Assembly: GCF_015706575.1 (NCBI RefSeq)
Contig: NW_024037059.1
Coordinates: forward strand, 28,530,129 to 28,594,128
Direction of reading: 5' to 3'
Length of the DNA: 64,000 nucleotides
Source of the DNA: Patiria miniata
Taxonomy: Eukaryota > Echinodermata > Asteroidea > Valvatida > Asterinidae
Below are positions 37,318 through 48,596 of this stretch, piece after piece. A program made the translations under genes and the position numbers. The notes beneath the pieces were generated by a model. The model saw nothing but the letters and a program-made list of their open reading frames with translations. It was not told the origin of the DNA and made no database searches. Numbering within the stretch: position 1 is the first letter of the stretch; each line of letters opens with the position of its first letter.

Positions 37318-38217
37318 TAGTACTACCACTGCATAATTGTAGCTATGTACATTTTTAAGTCATATTTTATCTCATTTGTGGTCAATGATCAGTTAATCTT
37401 GCAGTGCATAACGGCCATAGAGCTATGATAACGGCACATATAAGATCATTTGCTTTTGGTGCATTTTTACATTTGAGGTGAAAATTGCTCAAAATCTTTA
37501 GATGGGTGCACTACAACTTACTTGTTAAAATTTCGAGGGATTTAAGTCCGAAGTTGCCGTATAGCAGTCTTCATACGTTACCCGGCCGCAGTGGGTTGTA
37601 CCCCTTGGTACTTGTTTAAAATCCTTCAATAACTGAAACAATGCTATTTCAGGCGGAATAATATCACAGGTATTTGGTAGCAGTCCTTTCTTCATTCTGA
37701 GCAGGTTTTTCTCATTAAAGGGATATTACGGCCCAGTTGGGCTACAAAACGAACTGATATTAAAATGCAAAGTAAATTTCAAAATAGAAGATAGAGGGAT
37801 AAACTTTCAAACAACCATCCTTTACAAACTGGACTTTCTGTTTTATTCTTGCGAGAACCAGGTGAGAACGAATTTCAGGGGTAACAATTTTGTCCCGAAA
37901 AATCGAGCTGTTCAATGATAGTTGTGATTCCAGCCGCACAGTTCTACGCCCTCTGCGGACGTGTAAGAAACAACCTTTGTGTTATGGTGCTGTGTGTAAT
38001 TTTATGTGACACAAGATTGTATCGAACATTGGCGTGTCTGATGTAAACAACCTGTTTTTACCCCGTCTGCTCTCGGGAACGGTAAGACATAAGGTTATTT
38101 TCCCTTTCAAATAGACCTTTTAAAAAGTATAAGTAAACAATCCAAAACATGAAATTGTTGGGGATTTCAGGCCGTAATGCCCCTTTAAACCAGTAAGTTC
38201 GTTTTCGGGTTGTTCAT

Positions 38218-38402
38218 GTATACACCTTTACCATACTGCCACCATTTCAGTCATGTTCCCTGTGTCCAATAACACTCCTGAATGATGATGTTTCAGTGCA
38301 AAAGGGACCCAGACTATATTTCCTTCCAGCCTTCTTTTAGTTACGTTGATTTGACTGGGGAAAATCAAGATGGCCGCAACATGATAATGGTCTATTACCA
38401 AT
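38218..38402. repeat. dispersed repeat, copy 1 (flanks lectin E)
   Basis: About 185 bp shared in the same orientation with 40426-40602: TGCCACCATTT, GTCATGTTCCCTG, TCCAAT, GATTACGTTGATT-like words and GCCGCAACATGATAATGGTC. Class unknown. Confidence 0.6.
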
Positions 38403-38417
38403 AGTCCTACGTTTGTT

Positions 38418-39294
38418 TTAAAAGTGTATGAATGGGGCAGATCGTTTGCAGATGACAGGCTGGACCCGGGTACATTGGATGTCATTCCATTGACCAGTCT
38501 TCAGTAGAATCGCACAGTCCTGATTGTGCCCATTACTAGGTTCACCCTCCCTCCAGTTTCTGTACTTCACATGAGTAGTGCCGCCCTGACACACCCATGA
38601 ACCTAACACACACAGAATGTTCAGATTGTTTACTTTTGTCAAAAGGTTATTCAACTAAATTGATTTTAGTTTCTTGGTTTCTGTTAGGTTGCAATCTTAT
38701 TTGGTGAGGCAAGGAAAGGACTAAGTTGAATTTGGAATGGATCATGATCAGTTCTTAAATTTTGGTTTTATTTCTTACTTTGGTCATGGAGTAAAACATA
38801 CTTCGGCTACTTCTAGACTTTTGCTGTCACGTACAAACTTTCTTTCTGAATGGTTCATGTCAGGTCACAGATTGCACCATAGAGCTAGCTCTATGATTGC
38901 ACCATGCTTCAGCCATTTCACTAGCCTTGTTGGTCTCAAGATCGAAATGCTCCCCCAAAAAGTAGCTTGGTTTACTTTTACTTTTTTACTAACCTTCTCT
39001 TTCTTGGTCACTGCAGTCGATCCAAAAGTTGGAATTGAGATTGGTCTGCAGGAAGTCAGTTTCCTCCTGAGACTGTGGCATGACCAAGACACTTCCCATC
39101 TTGATGCACTCCTGTTTTGCCTCAGCCCATGGTAGATTCCCGCTGAGTTTTTGGTAGCATTTCTCACCCCACTGGATCCAAGCAGGCGGACACGCCCCTC
39201 TAATGGAGGCCTCACACCTCTCATTACCACCAGTGCATCTGATCATAAGACAAAGGCTTATCAAGTCAACGATGAGACGTTTTGGCAACATCAT
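38418..39294 (-). CDS. secreted single-domain C-type lectin, gene E (162 aa, 2 exons)
   Basis: Minus strand. Exon 1 runs 39294-38994 (MMLPKRLIVDLISLCLMI signal, then GACPPAWIQWGEKCY, PWAEAKQEC, FWIDCSDQEREG), donor GAAG|GTTAGT. Exon 2 runs 38602-38418 from acceptor GTTAG|GT (SWVCQGGTTHVKYRNW, EGEPSN, QDC, WNDIQC, ICKRSAPFIHF, stop). Joined in phase 1 the frame is open. As in D the calcium-site motif is EPS plus WND and the extra WIDC/WVC cysteine pair is kept. The intron is shorter than 0.4 kb. An in-frame ATG at 39348 could extend the protein upstream, but the 39294 start puts the charged KR and hydrophobic core at the N-terminus, as in genes B and D. Confidence 0.83.
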
Positions 39295-39454
39295 TGCAGA
39301 TGTTACCAGACTGGTTCCCAGTGGTGAAATGAAAGTAATTTTTGTCATCTGTTCGTTATTACAGTAGTGCGCTTGACGATGCTGTTAATTCATTCTGCCA
39401 CAATGATTTTTCCAATTGGATAATTATCTTTAATTTGCAAGCCTTTGCTGAGTA

Positions 39455-39537
39455 CATGAGGCCACACATCCCATTACCACCAGTACATCTGATCATAAGA
39501 CAAAGGCTTATCAAGCCAACGACCAGACGTTTAATGA
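39455..39537 (-). pseudogene. lectin exon-1 fragment F (signal-peptide region only)
   Basis: Minus-strand reading KRLVVGLISLCLMIRCTGGN matches the signal peptide of lectins B to E. It then diverges (GMCGLMYS), and no lectin domain follows. A remnant from repeated local duplication upstream of gene E. Confidence 0.7.
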
Positions 39538-39596
39538 AGGGTATTATTGTCATCTATTCTGTATTGCAGTAGCATTATTGAGAATGGTAGATCCTT

Positions 39597-39717
39597 GCTC
39601 CAAGCAGGAGGACACGCCCCTGTTATGGAGGCCCCACACCTCTCATTACCACCAGTGCATCTGATCGTAAGACAAAGGCTTATCAAGCCAACGACCAGAC
39701 GTTCAGGCAATATCTTT
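39597..39717 (-). pseudogene. lectin exon-1 fragment G (signal peptide and first residues of the domain)
   Basis: Minus-strand reading LPERLVVGLISLCLTIRCTG, then NERCGAS and GACPPAWS, matches lectins D and E up to the start of the domain and then breaks off. Short conserved upstream DNA (GTGAAATGAAGGGTATTATT) also recurs here and near 35030, so the duplications included flanking sequence. Confidence 0.7.
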
Positions 39718-40255
39718 TTTCCCAGTGGTGAAATGAAGGGTATTATTGTCATCAACCATTGATTGCAGAAGATGACGATGCTGAAAATTTATTCTGCCCC
39801 AGTGGAATAGTCGAATTGGACTTGTCAGCAAGTGCAATGCCGTGTGCCTTTGAAACACCTATCCGATGCTTATTTACCACAATTTCATCTTCACGCTGAA
39901 ACATCTGATCAAAAAAAGAGGCTTATTAGAAAGAGAGGCTGATTATAAGCATCGAACCATAAAATCTGTTTTATTTCTTCATGAATGGAGGCTTGGGCTG
40001 ATAACTGGAATATACAACCCCTTTGTAAAAAAAAACACAACTCGTCATAAGGGTCATAATTTTGGGGTCACCTTGTTTTTCCTGTCCGTGTTTAAACATC
40101 TGACATCAATGATGTTATAATTGAGGATGCACTCCTTAACGAAGACGTTCTCCAAGAGTGATTATATTTTGGCAACCCAAGAAATATAATATTCATTTGA
40201 ATGCATGAATGTCAAATTACAAAGTACGAAGGTGCAGATATCGTAAGTCAACTTA

Positions 40256-40430
40256 GGGGAGTCAGGTTGGCGTAGTGTATGGTACTTTCGTCGCCTTCCA
40301 CCGTTGTGACCCGGATTCGATCCATGCCTGGGCCAATATGTGGATTGGGTTTTCAGTCCCTACCTGATGGCTTTCCCCAAAATTTTCTTCTGAAGTTTTC
40401 CTCCCACCTCTAAAACTGTAATATACCTTT
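40256..40430 (+). mobile_element. tRNA-derived SINE
   Basis: A-box-like GGTTGGCGTAGTGTATGG (from 40265) and B box GGATTCGATCC (40313-40323), about 45 bp apart as in tRNA genes, followed by a non-tRNA body TTGGGTTTTCAGTCCCTACC and TTTTCCTCCCACCTCTAAAA. No intact acceptor stem, so not a functional tRNA. The TTGGG(G)TTTTCAGTCC motif recurs at 63362-63500. Confidence 0.7.
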
Positions 40431-40602
40431 ATCATGCTGCCACCATTTTAGTCATGTTCCCTGCGTCCAATTACAGTACTGAATGATATTGTTTTGTGCA
40501 AAAAAGAACCAGACTATTTTCCCTTCCATCAGCATCGCTTTGATTACGTTGATTAGAATGGGGAAAATCCAAATGGCCGCAACATGATAATGGTCTATTG
40601 CT
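40426..40602. repeat. dispersed repeat, copy 2
   Basis: Direct-orientation counterpart of 38218-38402; ends with GCCGCAACATGATAATGGTC followed by TATTG. Confidence 0.6.
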
Positions 40603-41390
40603 TCTCATTGTCTACTCTTAACAGGTTTCTTCAGGCCTGCGAGCTAGCATCAGGGCGCTTCTGAGGCGCTTCTGAGGAAACTTTGGTTTCATTACCAAAA
40701 ATAAATAACTTTTAATAATAAAAAATAATCACATCTTGCACAATTATGTTATTGTTATTATATTCAGTGATATCAACTCGTGATAAAATCATTGAATAAA
40801 CAAACCTGGAGACAATACGCTTTTGGCATCATTGAAATTTTAATTTTTCCATCCATACAGCTGGATGCAACTGTACAATTTTTGTTCAATTGGTTGGTTT
40901 TTTTTACCGATCCTACTAAAATGCAAAATATATGACGACCAGATAAGAAAAGGAGACACCCTTATTTTCCCGCTGTCTTATAAGCACCCTAACAAAACGT
41001 TAGCCTTCCTGGTTCAGTTCAGTTCAGATTCTTTATTCGCATAAAATGCCCAATAGAAAGAAATACAAATTATAAACACATATAAAATTACACAAAACAA
41101 AAATACACATTTTATATAGTACACAAAAATTCTAAAAAATCATTACATTCGGCCCTACTGAAGCAAGCACTTGTATGGCTGTCTCTCATGGCAGTAATCT
41201 CCCTAATCTGATTAGCAACCCTAATCCTGTCTCCGTTACTACCTCAAAAGGCATTCCATTCCTTTATGACATTAGAGGCGCCCATGTTATATCTGGAACG
41301 CAGAAACCTAAAATTACCCCCATAATAAAGTAAGAACTAAACTGGCCCGTTTTAAAAATAGTATTCACGTATGGTTATAACAGTTTAATG

Positions 41391-41847
41391 CCATATTTTG
41401 ACCATCTCTCAGCCGGCGGGGGGGGGGAGGGGGGACGGCTTCCGCCCCCCCCCCCAAAAAAAATCTCGGCCATCGAGTGACGAAAAATTTTGAAACTCAG
41501 TATATGCATAGAACAACTCTTCCTCAACATACCCAAGAAATTTCATGAGTATAGGTTAATAGGTTTTGGAATTATGGCTAATTAATTATTCATATGTATG
41601 AATGGCAATTCTGCTCTGTGTACACGACGTATAATTTTATGGGAAAATTCAGTTTTCACGGCGCCTAGCGCCGGAAAGTTTTTCGCTACGCGGCAACCCG
41701 TGGTCCGATATTTATGTTTTTGGTACCAAAAGATGCGCAAAGCTCGAGGCTAAAAATTCATAACAGCTCGGGTTGCGATAACAAATTTTTTAGAGGCTAT
41801 CGCGGAAAATGTTGAGGGGGTGCGGAATCCGCCCCCGGCCCTTTTAG
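41391..41847. mobile_element. 457-bp repeat inserted in the LINE, near-8-bp target duplication
   Basis: GTTTAATG (41383-41390) and GGTTAATG (41848-41855) flank the segment, 7 of 8 matching. Excising it rejoins the LINE frame (RCITFI to KLL). It has GGGGGG/CCCCCC stretches at both ends but no clear inverted termini. Its spurious minus-strand reading NPKRAGGGFRTP resembles junk peptides predicted from repeats in other animals. Superfamily uncertain; the TSD length suggests hAT-like. Confidence 0.6.
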
Positions 41848-41940
41848 GGTTAATGAATGTAATGCACCTCTTAGTAAACCTAAATCCATATCCATACAGC
41901 CAGCAATATAACAATGAGTTATCCAGGGTATACGCCACAC

Positions 41941-42195
41941 CATGGGCGTCGCGGGGGGGGGGGGGGCAAGGGGGCGCTTGCCCCCCCCCCCCCCCGGAAA
42001 AGGAAAAAAAAAGAGAGAGAGAAAAAAAAAGAGTAGCGCGAGTCATAGTGGTGTAAATTTAATGAGTTGGGGGGGGGGGGGAATGTCCCTGCCCCCTCTA
42101 AAACTAAGAAATCGAGAATATGTTGAGAGATACAGGAATTTTTTAGGAAAAATATGTTTTGCCCCCTCTAGAAAAAAATCTTGGCGACGCCCATG
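41941..42195. mobile_element. hAT-like MITE inside the LINE (8-bp TSD CGCCACAC)
   Basis: Perfect 12-bp terminal inverted repeats CATGGGCGTCGC / GCGACGCCCATG and a perfect 8-bp target duplication CGCCACAC at 41933-41940 and 42196-42203. Removing 255 bp plus one duplication restores the LINE reading RRVWR-VAYT. Interior is poly-G, poly-C and purine-rich; no coding capacity. Confidence 0.85.
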
Positions 42196-42962
42196 CGCCA
42201 CACTCTACGCATGGCAACCCTCCATGCCTTAAAAATACTATCTATTCTTGTATCAAACAAAGGCAAAATCTGTGTTCCATAAAAACTGGTACAATACTTC
42301 AGGAAAAGAGTATTTCGTACGATAGTATTAGTGTACTTAAAATCAGATAAAAAAAATATTACACTGGCGATTACAATAATTGACACACTTTGTGCCAACA
42401 TAGTCAAAAATATTATTTGACAACATGTGCCCAAGGTGAATAATATTATACACAACGCCCACCTTAGCACCATTAATAACAACATTTAGATTAGCTGACT
42501 TGTCATTATTAGGTTTAAAAACAATAAACTGGCTATTTGGAAGCATTAAATTTGATATTAAAACAATTAGCATACTTCCCACAAATGTCAAACATTTTAT
42601 GTAAGGCAACTACACTCGGAGTATTTAAGCAGTCACAGAGAGTCCAAATTCAGTTCCATTTCCCAGTAGACTGTGGGCCAGAAATCGTAGCGTGCAGAAT
42701 CGTTCGGAGTTTTTGGTGGCAACTTTTTTTCTTTCCTAATGGACTCCTTTTGTGACACTGATTAATATTTTTGATGTTGCCGGCAGAAAACCCTGCAAAC
42801 TAATGTGAAAATCAAGGTAGAAAATTGCCACTTTCCCGTCGCGTCGGCGATGTTTTTTTGAACGCCGATTGAGGGCGGTATGTTGCAACCTCGAATCAGC
42901 GCTTCGTAACCGATTTAGAAAATTGCGTTAATTTTCCCGGGGATGAGGATGTCAGGAGGAAC

Positions 42963-44979
42963 ATGGCGGCGCCCGTCGGCAGGACGTGCGTTTGCAACGT
43001 TGGCGAAGAAAGCGGTTAAATTTCACCATTTTCAGAGACGTGCTGGAAGACGTTTGTAACTTGTTGTCAGCAATGGCAAGAATTGGATGGAAAGGAGAGG
43101 GAAGTTGCCCAAAAAAGCAAAGATATAGCGAAAAACGAACGACCAAAGGCCGAGTACGGCTACCACCGTCATGACCGTACCGGCATTGCTAGTAGTAGTA
43201 CCACTGCCAGATGTAAGTTTCCAATTCCAAACATGTCGAATGTTAATTGTTATCATCGTAGTTGGGGGGGGGGGGGCTATTTATACTATTTTAATACGTA
43301 ACTGAAGTCATTTTTTAAAGCAAATAAATAGGTTGTGTTTGCTATTAGTAGGGCCTACATTGAAAATAAAATAGGATTGGACAAACATGACAATCTGACA
43401 ATGATTGAGTATTTTGGGGGTAAGATAACCATATTTGGCCATCACTTGTCACCCTTTACAGTCAGAACATATGAAACTGGTCTTAAAATTTGGAATTGTG
43501 TTCTCAGTAAATACTTCAATATTTTCCCTGCTAAGTTTTAAGACTGATTTTACTTTCTGATGGCTGATAGGTCACTGAAGGGAAAAATTAGTGATGGCCA
43601 GATCTGGGAATCTTTCACTTATTTGTTTCACACCGGCTATCGTTACAGCAGCTGTAACGTAATTGTCAACCTCTGTTGTTAGTCTTTATAGCATTGTCTG
43701 GTTCTTGTAATACTCAATGTTGGGATCCATGGCTGTAAGAGCCAGACTATAGACAGGTTGGTTTTCGGACATTCTGTATTTTTCTTTGAAGAGCCACGGA
43801 CATGAGGGATATCGATTACGAAGGGAAAATAATTAATTCTACTTCTACAAGAAGTATGATTTGATTACAAACATACTTTTAACTGAAACTTTCGGATCTG
43901 TATCATTTAAATCCAATCAGCCATTTCATTGCCAAATATTTCATCTGTCTCGTTCTCATTTCAACAGATTCTGCAATGTATCAAAAATAAAGCGAGCAAA
44001 ACTGAGGATGGAAAAGAGCTCAACTAGTGAAGGAGGTGATGGCACAGGAGATGTGGTAATCCCCCGCAAGAGAAGACGCACAGGAGAGAAAGAGCAAAGG
44101 ACCAGGCATGCTCTACCAGTGGAGTGCATCATATGCAAGAAGAGCAAATGGATCCAGCCGCCATATGGACCGCGGAAAAAAGAGCCACTCACAAAGTGCG
44201 AATATGAAAAAGGTACAGTCATAATTACATGTACATGTATATAAAGTGTGACACCACCATAATGTCATATAAATGGAAAGACATTTCCACATAATTGTTG
44301 AAACCACTTTGAACCAGATTTTGTTTTCACTATATTTTTCAGGTGGACAACTTCTCAAGGCTGCTGAACTACTCAATGATGAATCCATCCTTCTTGATAT
44401 TTAAGGTCAAGACATGGTGGCAATCGAAGTCCGGTATCACAGATCATGCCACAAGAATTACATCAAGGTAAGACATTTAAGCTATCACCAATGTTGTGTT
44501 ACTCCCCCCCCCCCCCCCAAAAAAAAAAATCAATGCAGAACCTTCTTTATCATAAAAAGTGGCTAGACGTTTGGATTATTTTCTGTTGATTTAGAGCATG
44601 GCAGCTAGTCAATGTGCAAGGTGATAATATTTCCTATTTTATGGAATATTATTAAGTGTGTGACTAAAGTCAGATCACAGTAATAGTGCCTTTAATTGTA
44701 GAAAATACTAGGATACTTAAAAAAATAATAAATAAATGGGCATGCCATCACATTATATTCATGTAAATTGGATAACTTAATATGCATGTAACTATCCTCC
44801 GAAACATTTCTTGTAAATGCAAGAAGGGACATTGCAAGTCACGAATTTGTTCTTGTGTGGCAGGCGACTTGCCGTGTACAGACTTGTGTCGTTGCAGTGA
44901 TTGTGAGAACACCACTACTGAAGACATCGAATGCCTGTCCAGCGATGACGAAGAAAGTGACATTGAAGACGATGAATAG
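42963..44979 (+). pseudogene. broken gene of an uncharacterised cysteine-rich family (CVC / CIICKK / CXC modules), inside a TIR transposon
   Basis: Four pieces in order. (1) 42963-43212: a start in good context (AACATGGCGGCG), MAAPVGRTCVCN, a TAA stop at 43017, then in the same frame a segment with TCWKTFVTCCQQW and YGYHRH, ending at a GTAAGT donor. (2) 43968-44212: FCNVSKIKRAKLRMEK, a basic stretch IPRKRRR, and CIICKKSKW. (3) 44343-44467: GGQLLKAAELL, a TAA stop at 44402, then IEVRYHRSCHKNYIK. (4) 44782-44979: CKCKKGHCKSRICSC, LCRCSDCEN and an acidic tail, resembling CXC (tesmin/TSO1) cysteine motifs. I recall the same order of modules in multi-copy, uncharacterised invertebrate and fish proteins that are much longer between pieces 3 and 4. 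Pieces 1 and 2 do not join in phase, so the copy is dead. Function unknown; DNA binding is plausible from the CXC part. Confidence 0.65.
43429..43608. repeat. TTCCCATATCTGGCCATCA-type element within the 42.7-46.6 kb transposon
   Basis: CCATATTTGGCCATCACT at the left and AGTGATGGCCAGATCTGG at the right, with the interior matching the MCT-intron copies (TTCAATATTTTCCCTGCTAA, CTTTCTGATGGCTGATAGG). Lies in the intron between gene pieces 1 and 2. Confidence 0.6.
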
Positions 44980-46876
44980 ACACAGGGACTTATCGTAGTA
45001 CGGAAAAGTTTACATACCAGTATTCATCATCAGCCATATTTATGTGTTTGCTCATTCTACATGTACTTGTAAATATGCATAGCTTTTTTTTTGGCATGGT
45101 GTAGACAGCAGAAACGTGATTTGCCATCATGTCTTTCAGGAAGAATATTTCTTTGGTTTGTTTTTTACAGCAAATTTCCAGTTTCCAACAGTATATTTTT
45201 AGGCTTATGACAATTCCTCATCTACAAATAGTTCTTCCAGCTCCACCTTCTGTCGACCCAAGTTGATGCTTGAGACGAGCGCAACAGCTCCACACTTAAG
45301 TGAAAAACTCAATATATGTAATGCCTTGACAATCCATTATTGCATAATTGCATACTTTATTACAATAATTATGACATATATGTATTTGGAATTATGGAAG
45401 TTCCAGGTCTAGACAGTTAATTTTTGTGTTAATGGCAAATTCAGGGATACCTTGAAGAATTGTTTTTAAGAAGAACATATTAAGTATGGCCAAAGATTTA
45501 TTTGTTGCTTATTTATTAATTGATTACCACAAAATAAAACCTTTCCAATTAGGTCATTGTTGGAACCAAATACTCTATTTTAGGTAAATGACATAATTTG
45601 GTAATCTGCAAATAAGTCTTTGAACTTCATATGTTATGGAAAACTCGGTGATATCTTGAAACAAAAAAAAATTGGGTGGTACAAAGTGTTGACTGTGGTC
45701 AACTTAGCGTTACTTGTTGATAGTTTGAGAATTAATTACCATTTATTGCTTGCATCAAGGACTTTATTTTAGGTAAATGAAATAAGTCAGTCTTCTCCAA
45801 ATAGTTTTTCCTTCCATAAACATTTAAGATTAAAACTTAGTGCTGTTATAATCCAATTTGTTGCAAAATTGCACAATTAATTACCATAATTATGTAATTA
45901 TGTTAAATTTGGAGACAGCTCATTTTGGATTAATGACATAAATGTACATGTAATTCAATACTTTCAGCCTCACATGCAAAATTTCAGTGATACCTTGAAC
46001 AAACTATTTATTGGCATAAAAAACACTGAATATGGCCAAAGCGTTATTTTGTGCATAATTTCATATTTAATGATCACAACAATAAAACCATTAATATGAT
46101 ATTTTTTTCTTGGCATCAATATAACAACTGTTTTAGGTTAGTTATATAATGCAGTCGTATACAATTACAGAAAAGGTCAGTCATGCCTTATATGGAAAAG
46201 TCAGTTACATGTATGCCTTCTGTGCCAATTGCAATAAAACATATATGAGCATATGAACATTGTTTTTGCATATTTATTAAAGTACATGTAATTAAGAAAC
46301 CACCTTGTATATGAACCTACAAGTCTATAAAGTTAATAATCATTAATTATTCTAAGTGGGTGACGATCTGCATTTGAATCGGAGTAGCCGTTTCTGAGAA
46401 CTTTAAGGGGATGGATACTGCCATCGGTCGCTAGGGACCCCTAATAGATTTTTGGGGGGGATCAAACTTTGGACGGGGATTGTGACTAAACGTGCCACTT
46501 AACAGCTCGGCAACAGGAAGAATTGAATTGACAAAGAACAAGCATTTTTTTCTTGCCACCAAAATTTTTTAACGGACTTCATTTTCTAGGCGAGATAGGA
46601 TTTCTGGCCCACGGTCTACAGGGACCCTGCTATACCTTTAACAAAGGCTAGTGCACCAGCAGTCAGATCATATGTTAAGCAAGCACTTTGTCTAGTCAAA
46701 GTGGTCACGTCAACAGACAAAGCAGGCAAGTTGTGGTCACAGCTGTTTACACGTACCCGGAGTCAAAGCACATGTATCAAGTTACTCAAGCGGTCCAAGA
46801 CAGTCAATCCTGCTTTATGCTAGCTGGGAATTTCTAAGTTTTGAAAACAGTCTCTTGATTGATTTTGACTGCAAAG

Positions 46877-47245
46877 CAGTTACGGTTCTACGGGGGGGGG
46901 GGGGGGAATTAGCTCCCCCCCCCAAAAAAAAAACCCTGTTGTCTAGCCCCCCCCCCCCCCAAAAAAAAAATAGGCAGTGGAAAATGTTAGAACGTGACGT
47001 CACATGCGAACGGTCTCCCCATCTAAAACAATAGTCGTGACAAGAGGCATTTGTACACTATTAGGTAATATAGTCTGCATGACTGTAGGATTTTATCAGC
47101 GCTCCCCCATTGAAAATATGGTACGAACCCCCCCCCCCCCTACGGTATACATTTCAGCACGCCTCTCTGAAAATAATCCGATATCCACCCCTGCTAGCCC
47201 CCCCCCCCCCCTAAAATATAGGCTCTAGAACCGCGCCTGCTATAG
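46877..47245. mobile_element. second copy of the GCGGTTCTA-type hAT-like element
   Basis: Starts CAGTTACGGTTCTACGGGGG and ends TCTAGAACCGCGCCTG, and the interior shares long stretches with 33394-33830 (TTTGTACACT, GGATTT, CATTGAAAATATGGTACG, CATTTCAGCACGCCTC). CTGCAAAG at 46869-46876 recurs at 47246-47253 as an 8-bp target duplication, leaving six extra bases (CTATAG) after the inverted terminus. Confidence 0.75.
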
Positions 47246-47253
47246 CTGCAAAG

Positions 47254-48278
47254 ACAACTTGGCATAGAATGTATGTTTGCATAACGCGACATTAGAAACA
47301 CGACATTAGAACCAAGACAGTCGGGAAACATGAAGACAGAAATCTGCCCCGTTTAGGACTCCCAGCATGGCGTTCAAATAACTTCAGCATGTACTCTCTA
47401 TGAGACATCCAGTCAGTTACATCCCCGGAAGTTTTGTGCCACACATTGGACACTCGAACGAAAGCACTGGTTGGTCATGTTTTAATCATTGGTTACTTTA
47501 CTTTGTAAAGAAATAGCATAAGGAGTATTTAAAATGTGCTAATGTATTTAGTCCGGTTACATTCGAAAACCTGACTGTGCATACTCATCGTTTTAAGCAC
47601 TACGACATGCGCATTGCGGTTGAGGTGCACGCTTTTATAGGGTTCAATATTTCATACCACACCAACAAGCGCATTGTAAGGATTTCACACCTGTGAGCCC
47701 CACTTTCGACCAATAGCAGCCGTCCTACTGCGTGCGTGACAAACATATCAGCCGATCTCAAATCGATATCACTCCTCGTCAAACGCAAATAGTGCGCACT
47801 GTTTTGTTTAAAAGTGAATATTTCTATGAAAAATGAAATAAAATCTTCCATTTGTGTATTGAAAAAGATTAATTTTTCGGTAAACAAGTATTCATATACT
47901 TGTTTTAGGTGAAATTGGTTGACCAACCGTGCCGCGGAGGGACACAATTTAGAATGGACGTTTACGTGTAAATATGCATAGTTAGCCTAATCACGCACTC
48001 ATGGCAGTCGTCTGCTTTTTGTCTACATAACGCGCGTTGATCTTTTCATTAGAAGTTACATATTTTCCGAAGAAAGGAATGCGCTGAGCCCGGTCTTCAA
48101 AAATGGAATTACAGCGTTTTCTTTGACAGCACATTGTGGTGAACATTGCAGCCAAAGTGACGGGGACTGTGTGGTTAATTCTTCAACGGAGATTTGAGGA
48201 TATATGCCGAGTATTTCTGAGGGAGACGAGCTTCCAACGTGTCTTCGAGAGAGACGGGCCTGCACACGGGTCACTGTC
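47254..48278. other. intergenic, no gene seen
   Basis: Unique-looking sequence; minus-strand frame of 115 codons near 47600-47947 has no recognisable domain. CpG frequency rises toward 48200, just before the possible first exon. Confidence 0.45.
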
Positions 48279-48381
48279 ATGGCGGCCGTGTTTACGTCTG
48301 CTGCTGCCCGTTGGGAACAGACCGCTGACTCGCTACACTTCCAGCTCCACAACTGCTTCTCGTGCACGGATTTCTCGCGTC
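48279..48381 (+). CDS. possible first coding exon, unknown gene
   Basis: ATGGCGGCC in good initiation context opens a 34-codon frame (MAAVFTSAAARWEQTADSLH..., then CFSCTDFSRR) that runs into a strong splice donor CGTC|GTAAGTG at 48381/48382. The surroundings are richer in CpG than the neighbourhood. No downstream coding exon was recognised; two further GTAAGT donors follow at about 49105 and 49132. It may be the start of a noncoding transcript or a chance frame. Confidence 0.3.
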
Positions 48382-48596
48382 GTAAGTGAAACTATACTGA
48401 CCTGAGCCTTAATTTGAGCCAATTTTCTCTCCATTGCACCATCCTTATGACATTCTTTAGGCATGTTTAGTGTTGGCAAACTTTGTGAAGGATGAAACGC
48501 CTGCTATAATCTCTAAAAACTGCAGCCGTTTGCTTGCCAAAAACTTAAAACTTCGAACAGTAGTTGTGTTCTATTTTTGACAGTGGTGCACGCCTC

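Larger units (their letters stand above)
41012..42660 (-). mobile_element. 5'-truncated non-LTR retrotransposon (LINE), RT C-terminal part, split by two insertions
   Basis: Minus-strand frames read, in order, DICGKYANCFNIKFNASK, SQFIVFKPNN, IHLGHMLSN, LFLKYCTSFYGTQILPLFD, AWRVAMRRVWR, then (after an insertion) VAYTLDNSLL and RCITFI, then (after a second insertion) NFRFLRSRYN, IKEWNAF, RIRVANQIREITAMRD. This is the typical palm-to-thumb and tail order of Jockey/CR1/L2-type reverse transcriptases. A frameshift separates NASK from SQF and stops are present, so it is dead. The 3' end is AATAAAGAATCTGAACTGAA with a short CTGAA repeat. The 5' end runs up to the transposon at 42662. Clade not resolved. 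Confidence 0.75.
42662..46623 (+). mobile_element. decayed DNA transposon with inverted termini (about 4.0 kb), superfamily not recognised
   Basis: The left end CCCAGTAGACTGTGGGCC continues AGAAATC; the right end, read on the minus strand, is CCCTGTAGACCGTGGGCC and continues AGAAATC, so about 23 of 25 bases match. Weaker similarity with gaps continues inward to TTTTGGTGGCAA on both sides. The enclosed gene at 42963-44979 starts 300 bp from the left end. I see no matching target duplication (left flank TTCCATTT, right flank ACCCTGCT), so the exact ends or superfamily remain open. The 1.4 kb downstream of the gene is AT-rich and includes degenerate repeats of roughly 200 bp (words such as ATTTTAGGTAAATGA recur near 45580 and 45765). 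Confidence 0.6.

Noticed and set aside
38879..38896. Perfect 18-bp palindrome CATAGAGCTAGCTCTATG
   Set aside because: Short and isolated in the lectin E intron; one such palindrome in 64 kb is not convincing on its own.
40256..40330. tRNA gene
   Set aside because: A and B boxes are present but the stem pairs are not, and a SINE body follows.
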